A DNA stretch of 64,000 nt from Mycobacteroides chelonae (GTDB lineage: Bacteria > Actinomycetota > Actinomycetes > Mycobacteriales > Mycobacteriaceae). The notes beneath the pieces were generated by a model. The model was not told where the DNA came from. It saw only the letters and a program-made list of their open reading frames with translations, and searched no databases. Below are positions 1 to 8,490 of this stretch, piece after piece. The first letter of the stretch is position 1. Every line of letters starts with the position of its first letter. Position numbers and translations under genes: made by a program. The DNA is taken from contig JACHLF010000004.1 of assembly GCA_014204435.1 (NCBI GenBank), positions 248,001 through 312,000 of the forward strand. The letters are read 5' to 3'.

Positions 1-1011
1 CAGTGGGCCCTTTGCCTCCACGGCGGGGATTGCGAACCTTCGTGCCGCGACGAACGCCTCACCCTCCTCCTGGTTATCGGTGGAAAAGACTTCGGCGGCA
101 TGGTGATCGGTGAAGATGCGCGAGATGAGCTCGGCATCCTCCGCGGAGGTTGAGCCGCGCTCATCCGACCGGGCCACCAGCATGGCCGCGGCCTTGCGGT
201 CCAACCCCATCCGAAGCTTGTCCTCCACGGCGTTGATCGCCACCGAGTCCATGAACTCCAGCATCGAGGGCCGGATCTGCGCGGTGATCGCGAGGACGGC
301 ATTGGTCGCATCGTGCACCGACGAGAAGGTCGCCACCACGGTGCACGGAGGCGGCTGCGCGGGGAGCAGCCGCAGGGTGACTTCGGTGATCACGCCCAGG
401 GTGCCCTCGCTGCCGATGAAGAGCTTGGTAAGACTCAGTCCGGCAACATCTTTGAGACGCGGTCCCCCCAGCCTGAGGATGGTGCCGTCGGCCAGGACTA
501 CGTGCATTCCCAGCACGTAGTCGGTAGTCACGCCGTATTTGACACAGCACAACCCGCCGGCATTGGTGGCGATGTTGCCGCCGATGCTGCAGATCTCGAA
601 GGACGAGGGGTCTGGTGGATACCAGAGGCCGTGTTCGGACGCGGCTGTCTTCACCTCCGCGTTGAGGACGCCGGGCTGAGTGATCGCGACGCGCGTGGCG
701 GTGTCGATCGTGATGGCGCGCATCCGCTCGGTCGACAGCACGATGGCGCCGTCCTGGGCGGTGGATCCGCCGGATAGGCCGGTGCCTGCGCCACGGGGCA
801 CCACGGGAATGCGATGTGTACTGGCCCATGTGAGGGCGGTGGATACCTCTTCGGTGCTGTTGGGCCGCACCACCGCCAGTGGTGTTCCGGCGTCCGGATC
901 GAAGGCCCGGTCTTGTCGATACGAGGCGGTGATGTCGGGGTCGGTGATGACCGCGCCGTCACCGAGGGCGGCGACCAATTCAGAAAGCACCGCGAGGGCG
1001 TCCTGGCTCAT
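1..1011 (-). CDS. FAD-linked oxidase, GlcD/lactate dehydrogenase type (3' end outside window)
   Basis: The reverse strand reads open from an ATG at 1011 to the left edge, giving 337 residues without a stop, so the C-terminus lies outside the window. The N-terminal two thirds is a typical PCMH-type FAD-binding domain: VPRGAGTGLSGG near residue 70, then SIGGNIATNAGG near 142, and GSEGTLGVITEVTLRL near 200. By family it should oxidise a 2-hydroxy acid with FAD; the substrate cannot be read from sequence. It corresponds in context to Rv1257c. Its ATG overlaps the stop of the upstream SDR gene by 4 bp (ATGA), so the two are probably translationally coupled. Confidence 0.9.
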   Translation of the reverse strand, partial: MSQDALAVLSELVAALGDGAVITDPDITASYRQDRAFDPDAGTPLAVVRPNSTEEVSTALTWASTHRIPVVPRGAGTGLSGGSTAQDGAIVLSTERMRAITIDTATRVAITQPGVLNAEVKTAASEHGLWYPPDPSSFEICSIGGNIATNAGGLCCVKYGVTTDYVLGMHVVLADGTILRLGGPRLKDVAGLSLTKLFIGSEGTLGVITEVTLRLLPAQPPPCTVVATFSSVHDATNAVLAITAQIRPSMLEFMDSVAINAVEDKLRMGLDRKAAAMLVARSDERGSTSAEDAELISRIFTDHHAAEVFSTDNQEEGEAFVAARRFAIPAVEAKGPL

Positions 1012-1841
1012 ATCATTCGTGCCGTCGCACCGGCGTCGATCGGCAGTACGGTCCCGGTGATGTGCGAGCTGGCCTCGTGGACCAGGAACAACACCGCGCG
1101 GGTGACTTCTTCGGGCTTGAGGAAGGGGGCGTACTGCAGGTGCAGGGAGGCGAAGACGGATTCGACGTCCTTGAGTGTCGGCTTCTCCAGGTCGGGGCGC
1201 ATGGTGCCGAAAATGAAATCGTTTTGGGTCATGGGTGTTTCGATGTTGCCCGGAGCAACGGCGTTCACGGTGATGCCGTAACCGACGAGGTCGTGGGCGG
1301 CACATTTGGTCAATCCGATGACGCCCCACTTCGACGAGACATAAGAGGCTTGAGCGAAGTTTGCGCTGTGTCCGAGCATCGACGACACGGTGACGATGCG
1401 GCCGTAGTTCCGCTTGATCATGCCCGGTGCCACTGCCGAAATGGTGTTGAAGGTCCCGGTGAGGTTGGTGCCGATGACCTCGTCCCACTGCGCGGACTCG
1501 ACCTCGGGCAGCATTGCGATGGTGCTGATGCCGGCGTTGGTTATGGCGATGTCTATTCCGCCGAGCAAGTCCTCGGTTTCGGCGACAAACGATTCCAGTG
1601 CGGCCCTGTCCTTCACGTCCACCTTGGCCGAGATGCATCGGCGGCCGGTCTTTTCGACCAGGGCGACTGTCTCGGCGAGGTCATCCTCGGTCGCCAGCGG
1701 ATATCCCACGACGTCGCTGTTCTCGCAGCGATCGCAGATCGCGACGTCGGCGCCCGCCTCGGCCAGCGCCAGGGCGTGTGAACGGCCCATGCCGCGCGCG
1801 CCGCCGGTGATCAGTGCAGTTTTTCCCTCGAAGTCACCCAC
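1008..1841 (-). CDS. SDR family oxidoreductase, mycofactocin-coupled type
   Basis: This 277-residue short-chain dehydrogenase has the cofactor glycine motif TGGARGMG at residues 12-19, NAG at 102-104, a catalytic serine near 153 and Tyr167-x3-Lys171 (YVSSK). The motif GGARGMGRSHA and the NDF/FLVHEASSHITGTVLPIDAG end resemble the mycofactocin-coupled SDR group, in which tightly held NAD(H) is recycled by the redox peptide mycofactocin. That assignment is by resemblance. The substrate, probably an alcohol or ketone, is unknown. It lies between tap and the FAD oxidase on the same strand, 34 bp after tap, and overlaps the oxidase start. Confidence 0.88.
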   Translation of the reverse strand: MGDFEGKTALITGGARGMGRSHALALAEAGADVAICDRCENSDVVGYPLATEDDLAETVALVEKTGRRCISAKVDVKDRAALESFVAETEDLLGGIDIAITNAGISTIAMLPEVESAQWDEVIGTNLTGTFNTISAVAPGMIKRNYGRIVTVSSMLGHSANFAQASYVSSKWGVIGLTKCAAHDLVGYGITVNAVAPGNIETPMTQNDFIFGTMRPDLEKPTLKDVESVFASLHLQYAPFLKPEEVTRAVLFLVHEASSHITGTVLPIDAGATARMI

Positions 1842-1875
1842 GGAGCCGACCCTACCGATTCAGATCCTTGCGAGG

Positions 1876-3123
1876 CTACGGATCGTCCTGGTCCAACTCA
1901 CGCAACACGGGCATCCGGGTGCTCGCGATCGCGATCAGCAGCATGGGCACACCGATGATCGTCAGCGTGGCGGCGACGCCGAACTTATCGGCGATGGGAC
2001 CGGCAATCATAAAGCCAAGGGGTCCGGCGCAGTATGCGGTGGATGTCATGACGCCGACCACCCGGCCGCGCAGGTGCTCGGGGGAGCGGGTCTGCATGAC
2101 GTAGTTGGCGATGGGTGCCACCGGTCCGTAGATGAAGCCCAGGCATGCGGCCAGCACCAGCAGCACCCCGATGGGCGGCAGCAGCGACATACCGAGTGTG
2201 GTGATGCCGGCTGTGAAGCTGGCGCACAGCATGATGGTGCGGCGCGTGACGTAACGAACCATGGTGGCGTAGCCGAGGGCGCCGAGTAGCCCACCGACGG
2301 AGATCGCCATGAGCATCCAGCCCAGCTGTTGCGGGGCTCCGGTGTCGCTGAAATGCTTGGGCAGCAACACACTTTCGATGGGCAAATACAGCGCCGTGAT
2401 GGCCATGTCGACCAGTGCCAGGGTCCGCAGGATCTTGACGTTCCAGACGAATTTCAGTCCCTCGAGCATGCCGCTGACAACACCGGTGGGCTTGGTTTCG
2501 GCTGCGGGCTTCCCGGCGCCGTCGACCGTGAGGAAGGTGATGGCCACGATCGAGATGAGTAACGTCGCGGCGGTGGCCCACATGGTGTTGACGCCGCCGA
2601 CGGTGGCGATCAAGAGTCCGCCCAGACCGGGTCCCACGATGTATGCGACGTTGAAGGTGGCCTCGTAGACGCTGTTCATCCGGTCGAGCGACCAGCCCGC
2701 AGCCTTCGCGGCGGCCGGGAGCATCGATTCTCGGGCGGTGATGCCGGCCGGGTCGAACACGGCGCCGAGTGCAGCGAGGGCAGCGAGCAGTGGGACGCTG
2801 AGTCCGGTGGTCATCGCGAGAATCGGTATGGCAGAGACCGACAGCAAGGAGAAGACGTCAGAGGTGATCGATATCGTGCGGCGGCCGAAGAAGTCGACCG
2901 CGGTTCCCGAGATCAATGTCGAGAACACCAGCGGGAGGGTGCCGGCGGCGGCGACCACCGCGGCATCCGCCGCGGAGCCGGTCCGCTGCAGTACGAGCCA
3001 GGGCAGCGCGACGATCGACACGCCGTTGCCGATGGCGGCGACGACGGATGCGAAGAGCAGCAGGAGAGCCGGCCGGCGATTCACCTGATCGAATGTCGGC
3101 GAATCCGCCGTCGGAGTGGACAT
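1876..3123 (-). CDS. tap: Tap-like MFS multidrug efflux pump
   Basis: This 415-residue major facilitator protein has about 12 hydrophobic segments. The N-terminal stretch GNGVSIVALPWLVLQR and the middle stretch GWSLDRMNSVYEA, followed by YIVGPGLGGLLIATVGG, match the M. tuberculosis Tap protein (Rv1258c) closely as remembered. Tap is an inner-membrane drug/proton antiporter for tetracycline, aminoglycosides and spectinomycin, and a member of the WhiB7 regulon in mycobacteria. It is 52 bp downstream of the HIT gene on the same strand, so co-transcription is likely. I found no convincing WhiB7 box in that gap. Orthology to Tap is an inference from residue patterns. Confidence 0.85.
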   Translation of the reverse strand: MSTPTADSPTFDQVNRRPALLLLFASVVAAIGNGVSIVALPWLVLQRTGSAADAAVVAAAGTLPLVFSTLISGTAVDFFGRRTISITSDVFSLLSVSAIPILAMTTGLSVPLLAALAALGAVFDPAGITARESMLPAAAKAAGWSLDRMNSVYEATFNVAYIVGPGLGGLLIATVGGVNTMWATAATLLISIVAITFLTVDGAGKPAAETKPTGVVSGMLEGLKFVWNVKILRTLALVDMAITALYLPIESVLLPKHFSDTGAPQQLGWMLMAISVGGLLGALGYATMVRYVTRRTIMLCASFTAGITTLGMSLLPPIGVLLVLAACLGFIYGPVAPIANYVMQTRSPEHLRGRVVGVMTSTAYCAGPLGFMIAGPIADKFGVAATLTIIGVPMLLIAIASTRMPVLRELDQDDP

Positions 3124-3175
3124 GTCGCCCGAAAACGTAGCAGCGGGTTACGTGAGCGGGCGACTGATTTTTCGG

Positions 3176-3595
3176 CTAGGTGGCCTGCACCGCTTCTCGG
3201 ATGATGCGGGCGGTCGCCTCCAGGTTGGGGTCGCGACGGACGACGAATCCCTTTGCGAAGGCAAGCTTGTCCCCGCCGCGGCGGGGGACCACATGGAGGT
3301 GCGCGTGCATGATGGTTTGGAATGCGACACGGCCGTCGTTGAGCGCCACGTTGGTGCCGTCGCTGTGCAGTTCCGAATCGCGCATGGCGTTGGCGATGCG
3401 CTGGCCCACCGTCATGATGGCCGCGGCGTCATCGGGCTTCAGGTCCGTGAGGTCCTGCGCGTGGGCCTTCGGAATGACCAGTGTGTGTCCGCGGGTGATA
3501 GGGCGGATGTCGAGGAAGGCGAGCGTTGTCTCGTCCTCGTAGACGCGGAAGGACGGTGACTCGCCGGCGACGATGGCGCAGAAGACACAGGACAT
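3176..3595 (-). CDS. HIT family nucleotide-binding protein
   Basis: This 139-residue protein has the histidine triad H97-A-H99-L-H101 (HAHLHVVP), which forms the nucleotidyl-hydrolase active site of HINT/Fhit-type enzymes. A Cys3-x2-Cys6 pair at the N-terminus is common in bacterial HIT proteins and may bind zinc. The length is normal for a single-domain HIT protein. It corresponds in position to Rv1262c. It acts on the alpha-phosphate of nucleotide conjugates, probably purine phosphoramidates; the physiological substrate is unknown. It appears to head the minus-strand group ending with the FAD oxidase. Confidence 0.92.
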   Translation of the reverse strand: MSCVFCAIVAGESPSFRVYEDETTLAFLDIRPITRGHTLVIPKAHAQDLTDLKPDDAAAIMTVGQRIANAMRDSELHSDGTNVALNDGRVAFQTIMHAHLHVVPRRGGDKLAFAKGFVVRRDPNLEATARIIREAVQAT

Positions 3596-3649
3596 GTGGA
3601 CACCGTAATGCGTTGCCGATCAGGTCTTGCCTACTGTCGGCGGGCGCCG

Positions 3650-4315
3650 TTAGCATTCGAACATGCGTTCTATCAAGGTGTTGGAGGCGGCAGTTGATGC
3701 GCGCAGCACCGTGGCCTGCGAGACCAACTGACCATCGTGACGGTACATCGCCCAAATCTTGCGGTGCCCCCACTCGGGACGCGCCAGCGCGTGCCCCCGC
3801 ACCTCTTCGCGCGCTCTGTCTCGCACTAGGGCAGGCCACGGCCCCTTGACCACACGACCAACCTTGGCCTTGTGCTGCCAGCGCCGCCACGACCGTTCGG
3901 GCACAACGAACTTGGCACACCACCTCGAAGTCGGCATGCCCGCTTCCCGGCCGGATCACCTCGAGGTCCTCGAAGGGCCCAGGCGCCCCTCGGTGGACTT
4001 CTTCCACACTCGGATCTCCACGGCCGCCTCACCCAGGGCAGAGGTCAGGTCCGCGACCTCGGCCTCCAGTTGCTGCTCGCGGGTCGAGGGATCGGACTTA
4101 CCCCCGGCCAGGCCAGCCCTGCCCGCTTCCAGGAACTGCCGCTTCCAGGAACTGCCGCTTCCAGTTGCCGATCGCCTGCTCGCTGACCTTCTCGCGCCGC
4201 GCTGCCTCGGCGACCGACACCTCACCGGCAAGCACCGCCAGCACGATCCGCGGTCTTCGTCTCTACCGGAATCACCGGAGGTCTTCCCATCGTCGGACAT
4301 CCTTTCAACGCTCAA
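3650..4315 (-). pseudogene. IS3-type transposase remnant (OrfA plus 5' part of OrfB)
   Basis: The reverse strand carries broken pieces of an IS3-like element. An OrfA start (MGRPPVIPVETKT, ATG at 4290) continues after a one-base shift as VSEQAIGNWKRQFLEA, a helix-turn-helix, and then in a third frame as a leucine-rich segment (LEAEVADLTSALGEAAVEIR). A 16-bp tandem duplication at 4125-4156 causes the second shift. OrfB begins around 3937, reads PERSWRRWQHKAK and WGHRKIWAMYRHDG, and is cut off near 3650 before any DDE catalytic domain. It cannot make an active transposase. No clear terminal inverted repeats were found; the OrfA end abuts the stop codon of the next gene at 4316. Confidence 0.85.
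4125..4162. repeat. 16-bp direct tandem duplication inside the IS remnant
   Basis: The 16-mer GCTTCCAGGAACTGCC occupies 4125-4140 and is repeated exactly at 4141-4156, followed by the first six bases of a third copy. Because 16 is not a multiple of three, it shifts the reading frame of the transposase OrfA just after the QFLEA motif. Confidence 0.95.
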
Positions 4316-5164
4316 CTAACAGCCCTGCCACAAAGTCTGACGCGCGACACCAGCCCCCAGCCATTTACTCAGTAGCCGACTAACGGTCCCGTCCGTGAGG
4401 GCTTGGGCGAGCCATTGGTTCGTCTGCTCGGTCAACTGACTTCCTTTGGGCAGCATGTATGCCTTGTGGTCGACAGTAAAAGGCTTGCCCGAACACCCAG
4501 CTACCAATTCGGGGTGCTGTTGGGCCTGATAGAGGGCTTCAATGGCGTCGGTGATCATGACGTCAGCCTTGTCTTGCAGTAGCCGGTCAAACACTGTTGT
4601 GTTGTCTGGCCAAATAGTCAGGGTCGCTTTAGCGAAGTTCCGTCTTGCGAACTCCTCATTAGTCCCTCCCGAATTCTCGATCACGCGTACGCCGGGTCGA
4701 TTTATTTGGTCTATCGATTGGAGGCGCTCCGCATGGTCATGTCTGGTCAATGGGATCTTGCCACTGACCAGATATGGTGCGGTGAAATCAGCAACTTGCT
4801 CACGCGCCAGCGTCCTGGAGATCCCGCCAACGGCGATATCACATTTACCCGGCGCAGCTATATCTCTCGTGAGCGTCTCCCATGTGGTGGCAACGAATAC
4901 TGCAGTGGCTCGCAGATGTGTAGCCAGATCCCTGGCCATGTCGATATCGATACCGGCGTACTGCCCTGTTGCTGGATCAAGCGAGGACATGGGCTTGTAG
5001 TCGCCTGTCGTACAGACTCGTAACACCACCGGCGCGACTTTAGCTATGGGCAGTAGGGGGCGAGGGGCCTCTGGCGTATCACTCTGGCAAATCGTACAGA
5101 CAGTGGCGAAAGCAAGTGCACTAACTGTGATAGCCGAGAAACGGCCTGCGATTTGAATAACCAT
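4316..5164 (-). CDS. Periplasmic substrate-binding protein, cyclohexadienyl dehydratase (PheC)-like
   Basis: This 282-residue protein has an N-terminal hydrophobic signal segment (residues 8-26) followed by a type-2 periplasmic binding fold. VLRVCTTGDYKPMS, DIDMARDLA, SGGTNEEFARRNF, KADVMITDAIEAL and KAYMLPKGSQL line up with secreted cyclohexadienyl dehydratase PheC of Pseudomonas as remembered, including the TDAIEA segment. PheC converts prephenate or arogenate to phenylpyruvate or phenylalanine; a plain amino-acid-binding role is the alternative. The DNA is less GC-rich than the core genes, with many A/T third positions, which suggests acquisition. The IS remnant begins immediately after its stop codon and may have replaced its last codons. 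Confidence 0.72.
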   Translation of the reverse strand: MVIQIAGRFSAITVSALAFATVCTICQSDTPEAPRPLLPIAKVAPVVLRVCTTGDYKPMSSLDPATGQYAGIDIDMARDLATHLRATAVFVATTWETLTRDIAAPGKCDIAVGGISRTLAREQVADFTAPYLVSGKIPLTRHDHAERLQSIDQINRPGVRVIENSGGTNEEFARRNFAKATLTIWPDNTTVFDRLLQDKADVMITDAIEALYQAQQHPELVAGCSGKPFTVDHKAYMLPKGSQLTEQTNQWLAQALTDGTVSRLLSKWLGAGVARQTLWQGC

Positions 5165-5329
5165 ACTTAGAGCATGGCAGGCGCACCCACTGAAGCGTCC
5201 TGGTTCTGCCGGAAACCCGCATCAGCCGGGCTACCTGATCTCTGCCACCGAATTTGATTGATCCTTAGCCTCTTGACTGTGCGGCACGCAGTAGACCGTT
5301 GTGACGTGAGGCCGCTGACAGCGGTGGCC

Positions 5330-6436
5330 TCAACGCTGATGTAGCCAAGGCGCGCTGGTGGCCCAAAAGATGATTTTTGCTCCAAGAGTATTGGTTGCGA
5401 AGTCCACGAACTCTTGCTTGCTGTACGGCTTGCCAGTTGATGGGCTGGTGTACTTGAAATCGGGTTCTTGTACGGCCATGCTTACTACTGCCAGCCGGTT
5501 CTTATAACGGTTGAAGAAAGGATACGAGTTTTGCATCTGGGCCAACCTGTCGGGCAAGACATCCGGGCCACCCACGCCGATGCCATGGTTCAGAGCGAAG
5601 CTGAATGCCCGCTCCATGTACCGGTGGTCGTTGTTCCATTCGCACGGCCAGAAGTTGATATACTGTACGAACTCGCTCTTTGTGAAGACCTTCTTGCCGT
5701 AAGCCATATTGTCGAGCGTTGCGTTGAAGTATTTGTCGCAACTGAAGTGCGTGGTGTCCCTCGTCTCATCGACCTGTATAGACGTTTCCGGCAGATTTAC
5801 TCCCTCGATCTTACCATCGAACCGTTGCGCCAAGGCGGCGAGTAGGCTCTGAAACCTTTCCCGTACTTTTGGATCCCATTGAGCAGCAACGGCACCCGGT
5901 GGCCCTAACCCTAAGCCACCCTCGTTTACGGTCAGTGCAGTACCTCCCTCATACTCCCTGCCGGTGAGGTAATTCGGGACCCTTGCAGGCAGGCTGAAGA
6001 ATCTGTCCTGTACTTGGATGAACAACTTCTTATGCCGTTCGGTCAGATAGCTGCGAACCCGCTCAATTTCAAGGAAATCATATTGATCTTTCTGTGGTTC
6101 AAGCATTTTCCATGGTACAACAATCTGTACACCGACAATATCTCTACGATTAATCAATGGCTTGACCGTAGATTCGAAGTCCCCAATGGAAGCATACAGC
6201 CAATTCTCGGGGGCAGGCTCCCCTAATTTAGCTGATTCAGTGCAACCACCTGTCAAAAAAATTACAATCGCCACCACGCACCACGTTGCTATGTAACCCA
6301 CCAAATCAACTGTACACGACGTACGGCAGATCCTCACGCTCGGTTTTAGCAAATCAGCTATTAGACAGGCATATTTGACCAGGAACTTCATTACCTCGGT
6401 ACCTAATTTGACCGGCCCGATCGCGGCGAACAACAC
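5330..6436 (-). CDS. Putative glycoside hydrolase-like lipoprotein
   Basis: The 368-residue frame contains a lipobox (IFLTGGC) about 66 residues in, so the true start is probably downstream of 6436, perhaps the in-frame TTG or GTG shortly before GYIATWCVV; the ATG at 6436 gives an unusually long leader. The mature part reads like a TIM-barrel sugar hydrolase: VGVQIVVPWKMLEP and YDFLEIERVRSYL early, GVNLPETSI as a candidate catalytic Glu, and INFWPCEWNND later. I cannot name the family or substrate. It would be anchored outside the cytoplasmic membrane. The gene is AT-rich compared with its neighbours and lies 76 bp after the glycosyltransferase remnant. Confidence 0.6.
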   Translation of the reverse strand: MLFAAIGPVKLGTEVMKFLVKYACLIADLLKPSVRICRTSCTVDLVGYIATWCVVAIVIFLTGGCTESAKLGEPAPENWLYASIGDFESTVKPLINRRDIVGVQIVVPWKMLEPQKDQYDFLEIERVRSYLTERHKKLFIQVQDRFFSLPARVPNYLTGREYEGGTALTVNEGGLGLGPPGAVAAQWDPKVRERFQSLLAALAQRFDGKIEGVNLPETSIQVDETRDTTHFSCDKYFNATLDNMAYGKKVFTKSEFVQYINFWPCEWNNDHRYMERAFSFALNHGIGVGGPDVLPDRLAQMQNSYPFFNRYKNRLAVVSMAVQEPDFKYTSPSTGKPYSKQEFVDFATNTLGAKIIFWATSAPWLHQR

Positions 6437-6511
6437 CTTGGCCCGTACTCGTTTGAGGGCTGAATGTGCGATGCCGGTTCCGACAATTATACCGACTACC
6501 GTCCAGCGAAT

Positions 6512-7040
6512 TCACCATTGAACACCTAGCAGCGCCAAGATGAATGCGACGGTGATCGTCACAATAGTGATTACCGTTTGAGCTATTGCGCGCAAAAGTG
6601 CGTCAGGCACCCTGTGAGATCTAGCTTCCAGTATCTCCGCGTGATTCCAGTGTGCGGGCGCATTAGTGCTTATATCGGTCAGTGCGCGGATAAAAATCAG
6701 GTGGATGAACAGATCGTAGACAATTTTAGGCACAACAAGCGCTGCAAGAAAGATCTCGCGCCATCCGCCTGCCCACACGGTCGGTACCCGTTCCACTGCA
6801 AGAATTAAACTGAGAAAAAACCGCAAGCATAACCACGGAAACCTGCCGTTTTGAATAGTCGATATCGTAATGACAGTCAGGTAGAAAGGCGATGCCTAGA
6901 TAGATCAGAAACTGTCTGATCACATAGGGTGCAGTTGTTAACGTGATTCCGTACGTGACTAGGTTTTGAAGTGCTCCGCGCTGCCAGCGCAGGCGTTGGA
7001 AGTACGGTCTTTTGACGGTGGGCATAATCTCGGTTTGCAC
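6512..7040 (-). pseudogene. Processive family-2 glycosyltransferase, C-terminal remnant with frameshift
   Basis: Reading leftward from 7040, one frame gives TVKRPYFQRLRWQRGALQ, which contains the Q-x-x-R-W motif of membrane processive GT2 enzymes such as poly-GlcNAc and hyaluronan synthases. Hydrophobic segments to about 6870 follow. The reading then passes to another frame that continues with PTVWAGGWREIFLAALVV, then YDLFIHLIFIRALTDI and a last membrane helix ending at 6512. The catalytic N-terminal domain with its Asp motifs is absent: at about 7040 the sequence changes to an MscS gene on the other strand. The two frames are therefore parts of one gene that is both truncated and frameshifted. 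Confidence 0.72.
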
Positions 7041-7045
7041 CGTGC

Positions 7046-7652
7046 ATTCGGCAGGTGAGGCGCATCATCGTCTCGGCGGGAATCGTGGGGGTGGCGCTCG
7101 GTTTCGGTGCGCAGAACCTGGTGCGGGCCTTCAATCACGGGCATCTTCATGTTGTTGAAGACCCTATGGCGTGGGCGACGTAGTCGGTCTCGGAGATACG
7201 GTCGGTACCGTCGAGAGCGTCGGTCTGCGGATCACCACAGTACGTGACCTGCAGGGCACGCTCTGGTATGTGGGGCAACGGGGGGATAGCCAGGGTCGGC
7301 AACGTAGCCAGTACTATGCGGTCGCGTTTTTACAGATTCCGGTGGGGCCTACAGCTCCGATGTTGATCTGGCCTGCCGGGTGGCGCTGGAGGCCGCGCAA
7401 CAGACGGTGGCTGACGACGCCCTGCGCGACGAGATCATCGGAGCACCCGAGATGCTCGGAGTGGACGGCATCACCGCGGATGCCATCAGTCTGCGGTTGA
7501 CGGTGGCCGTTCGTGCCAAAGCGCACTGGGCCGTCGAGCGCGAGTTGCGGCGCCGCATCCTCATCGCGTTCGACGAGAACGACATCCGCCCGCGCGACCT
7601 GGATGGACTGTCGCGTCCGGCCGACGAGCTTCTCGAGAAGTCGAGCCGGTGA
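7046..7652 (+). pseudogene. MscS-family mechanosensitive channel, decayed 5'-truncated gene
   Basis: Three plus-strand frames join into one MscS-like protein. From 7046 the reading is IIVSAGIVGVALGFGAQNLV, the pore-lining helix and start of the beta domain. From 7171 it is GDVVGLGDTVGTVESVGLRI and TTVRDLQGTLWYV. From 7380 to 7652 it is the C-terminal cytoplasmic domain (ALEAAQQTVADDALRDE and LRLTVAVRAKAHW). Several one-base losses in short runs separate the frames. The N-terminal membrane segments are missing. No functional channel can be produced. Neighbouring genes to the right are intact. Confidence 0.85.
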
Positions 7653-7681
7653 TCGCCGCTGATGCGCAGTACGCTGGTGGG

Positions 7682-7888
7682 ATGGCTGGTAAGGAAATCG
7701 ACAAGCGGCGAGCAAACGCCGCACTGGCGGTGATCCGTCAGCACCCCGGGATGGCGCTGTTCCTGGCCGCGCCGGTACTGGCTGCTCTCGGAGCCGTCTG
7801 GTGGCTCGCCGGTCTGGGATGGGCGCTGGTTCTCGCGGTGGTCATCGTGCTTGCCGGCGGTGCCGCAATCGTCATGCGTCGGAGCTGA
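7682..7888 (+). CDS. Small membrane protein, unknown function
   Basis: A 68-residue protein starting at ATG 7682 (MAGKEIDKRR). It has a short charged N-terminus and then two hydrophobic helices (about residues 22-38 and 42-60) joined by a tight turn. The reading frame extends upstream to 7649, but the start at 7682 gives the expected short cytoplasmic tail. I do not recognise a family. It follows the dead MscS gene by 29 bp and may once have been co-transcribed with it. Confidence 0.6.
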   Translation: MAGKEIDKRRANAALAVIRQHPGMALFLAAPVLAALGAVWWLAGLGWALVLAVVIVLAGGAAIVMRRS

Positions 7889-7965
7889 CGCCCCTTTTTC
7901 AATGCTCCCCGGTTGTTCGCTGCAGGCGAACACCCTGACTTATGAAACCATGTAATTTTGTAATC

Positions 7966-8490
7966 ATGAAGCGAGATCAACAACCCGACGCCTCCGACGC
8001 CGCCGATTGGTTCGCCGGGCGCCTGCCCGACGGCTGGTTCAGTGGCGATCCTGAAGTCGTTGTCGACCGTGAAGAGATCACCGTCATCGGCCGGCTGTCC
8101 GCCGCCGACGCAGACAAGGACAGCGACGCGCGTGCGGCAGGCCGAGCCTCTCGCTTCCGGGAAGAGACGCGCTCCCACCGGATGCGCATCGCCGACGAGG
8201 CGCAGGCCCGGTACGGGCGCAAGGTCTCTTGGGGAATCGACGTCGGCACCGCCGAATCCTCCGAGCGAATCCTGTTCACGCACATCGCTGTTCCGGTGAT
8301 GACCCGGCTGCGTCAGCCGGAGCGCCAGGTGCTGGACACCTTGGTCGAGGCCGGCGTGGCCCGATCACGCTCGGACGCACTGGCGTGGGCGGTCCGGCTG
8401 GTCGGCGAACACACGGAGGACTGGCTGGAGCAGCTACGCGCCGCGATGACCGAAGTTCGCGATCTACGGACGCAGGGGCCTCGGCTCTAG
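7966..8490 (+). CDS. Conserved actinobacterial protein of unknown function
   Basis: This frame begins with ATG 7966 (MKRDQQPD); an in-frame ATG at 7942 is possible but adds an atypical leader. The 174-residue product has an acidic N-terminal segment ([13 protein letters not shown], then [13 protein letters not shown]), a basic helical middle ([18 protein letters not shown]) and a C-terminal helix pair ([24 protein letters not shown]) resembling a ribbon-helix-helix or CopG-like dimerisation motif. I have no function to offer. Its stop overlaps the convergent ABC transporter stop by 4 bp. Codon use is that of a normal core gene. Confidence 0.75.
   Translation: MKRDQQPDASDAADWFAGRLPDGWFSGDPEVVVDREEITVIGRLSAADADKDSDARAAGRASRFREETRSHRMRIADEAQARYGRKVSWGIDVGTAESSERILFTHIAVPVMTRLRQPERQVLDTLVEAGVARSRSDALAWAVRLVGEHTEDWLEQLRAAMTEVRDLRTQGPRL

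Noticed and set aside
3124..3175. A WhiB7-type box upstream of tap (AAAAAT run)
   Set aside because: The AT run is present but no -35/-10 pair at acceptable spacing follows.
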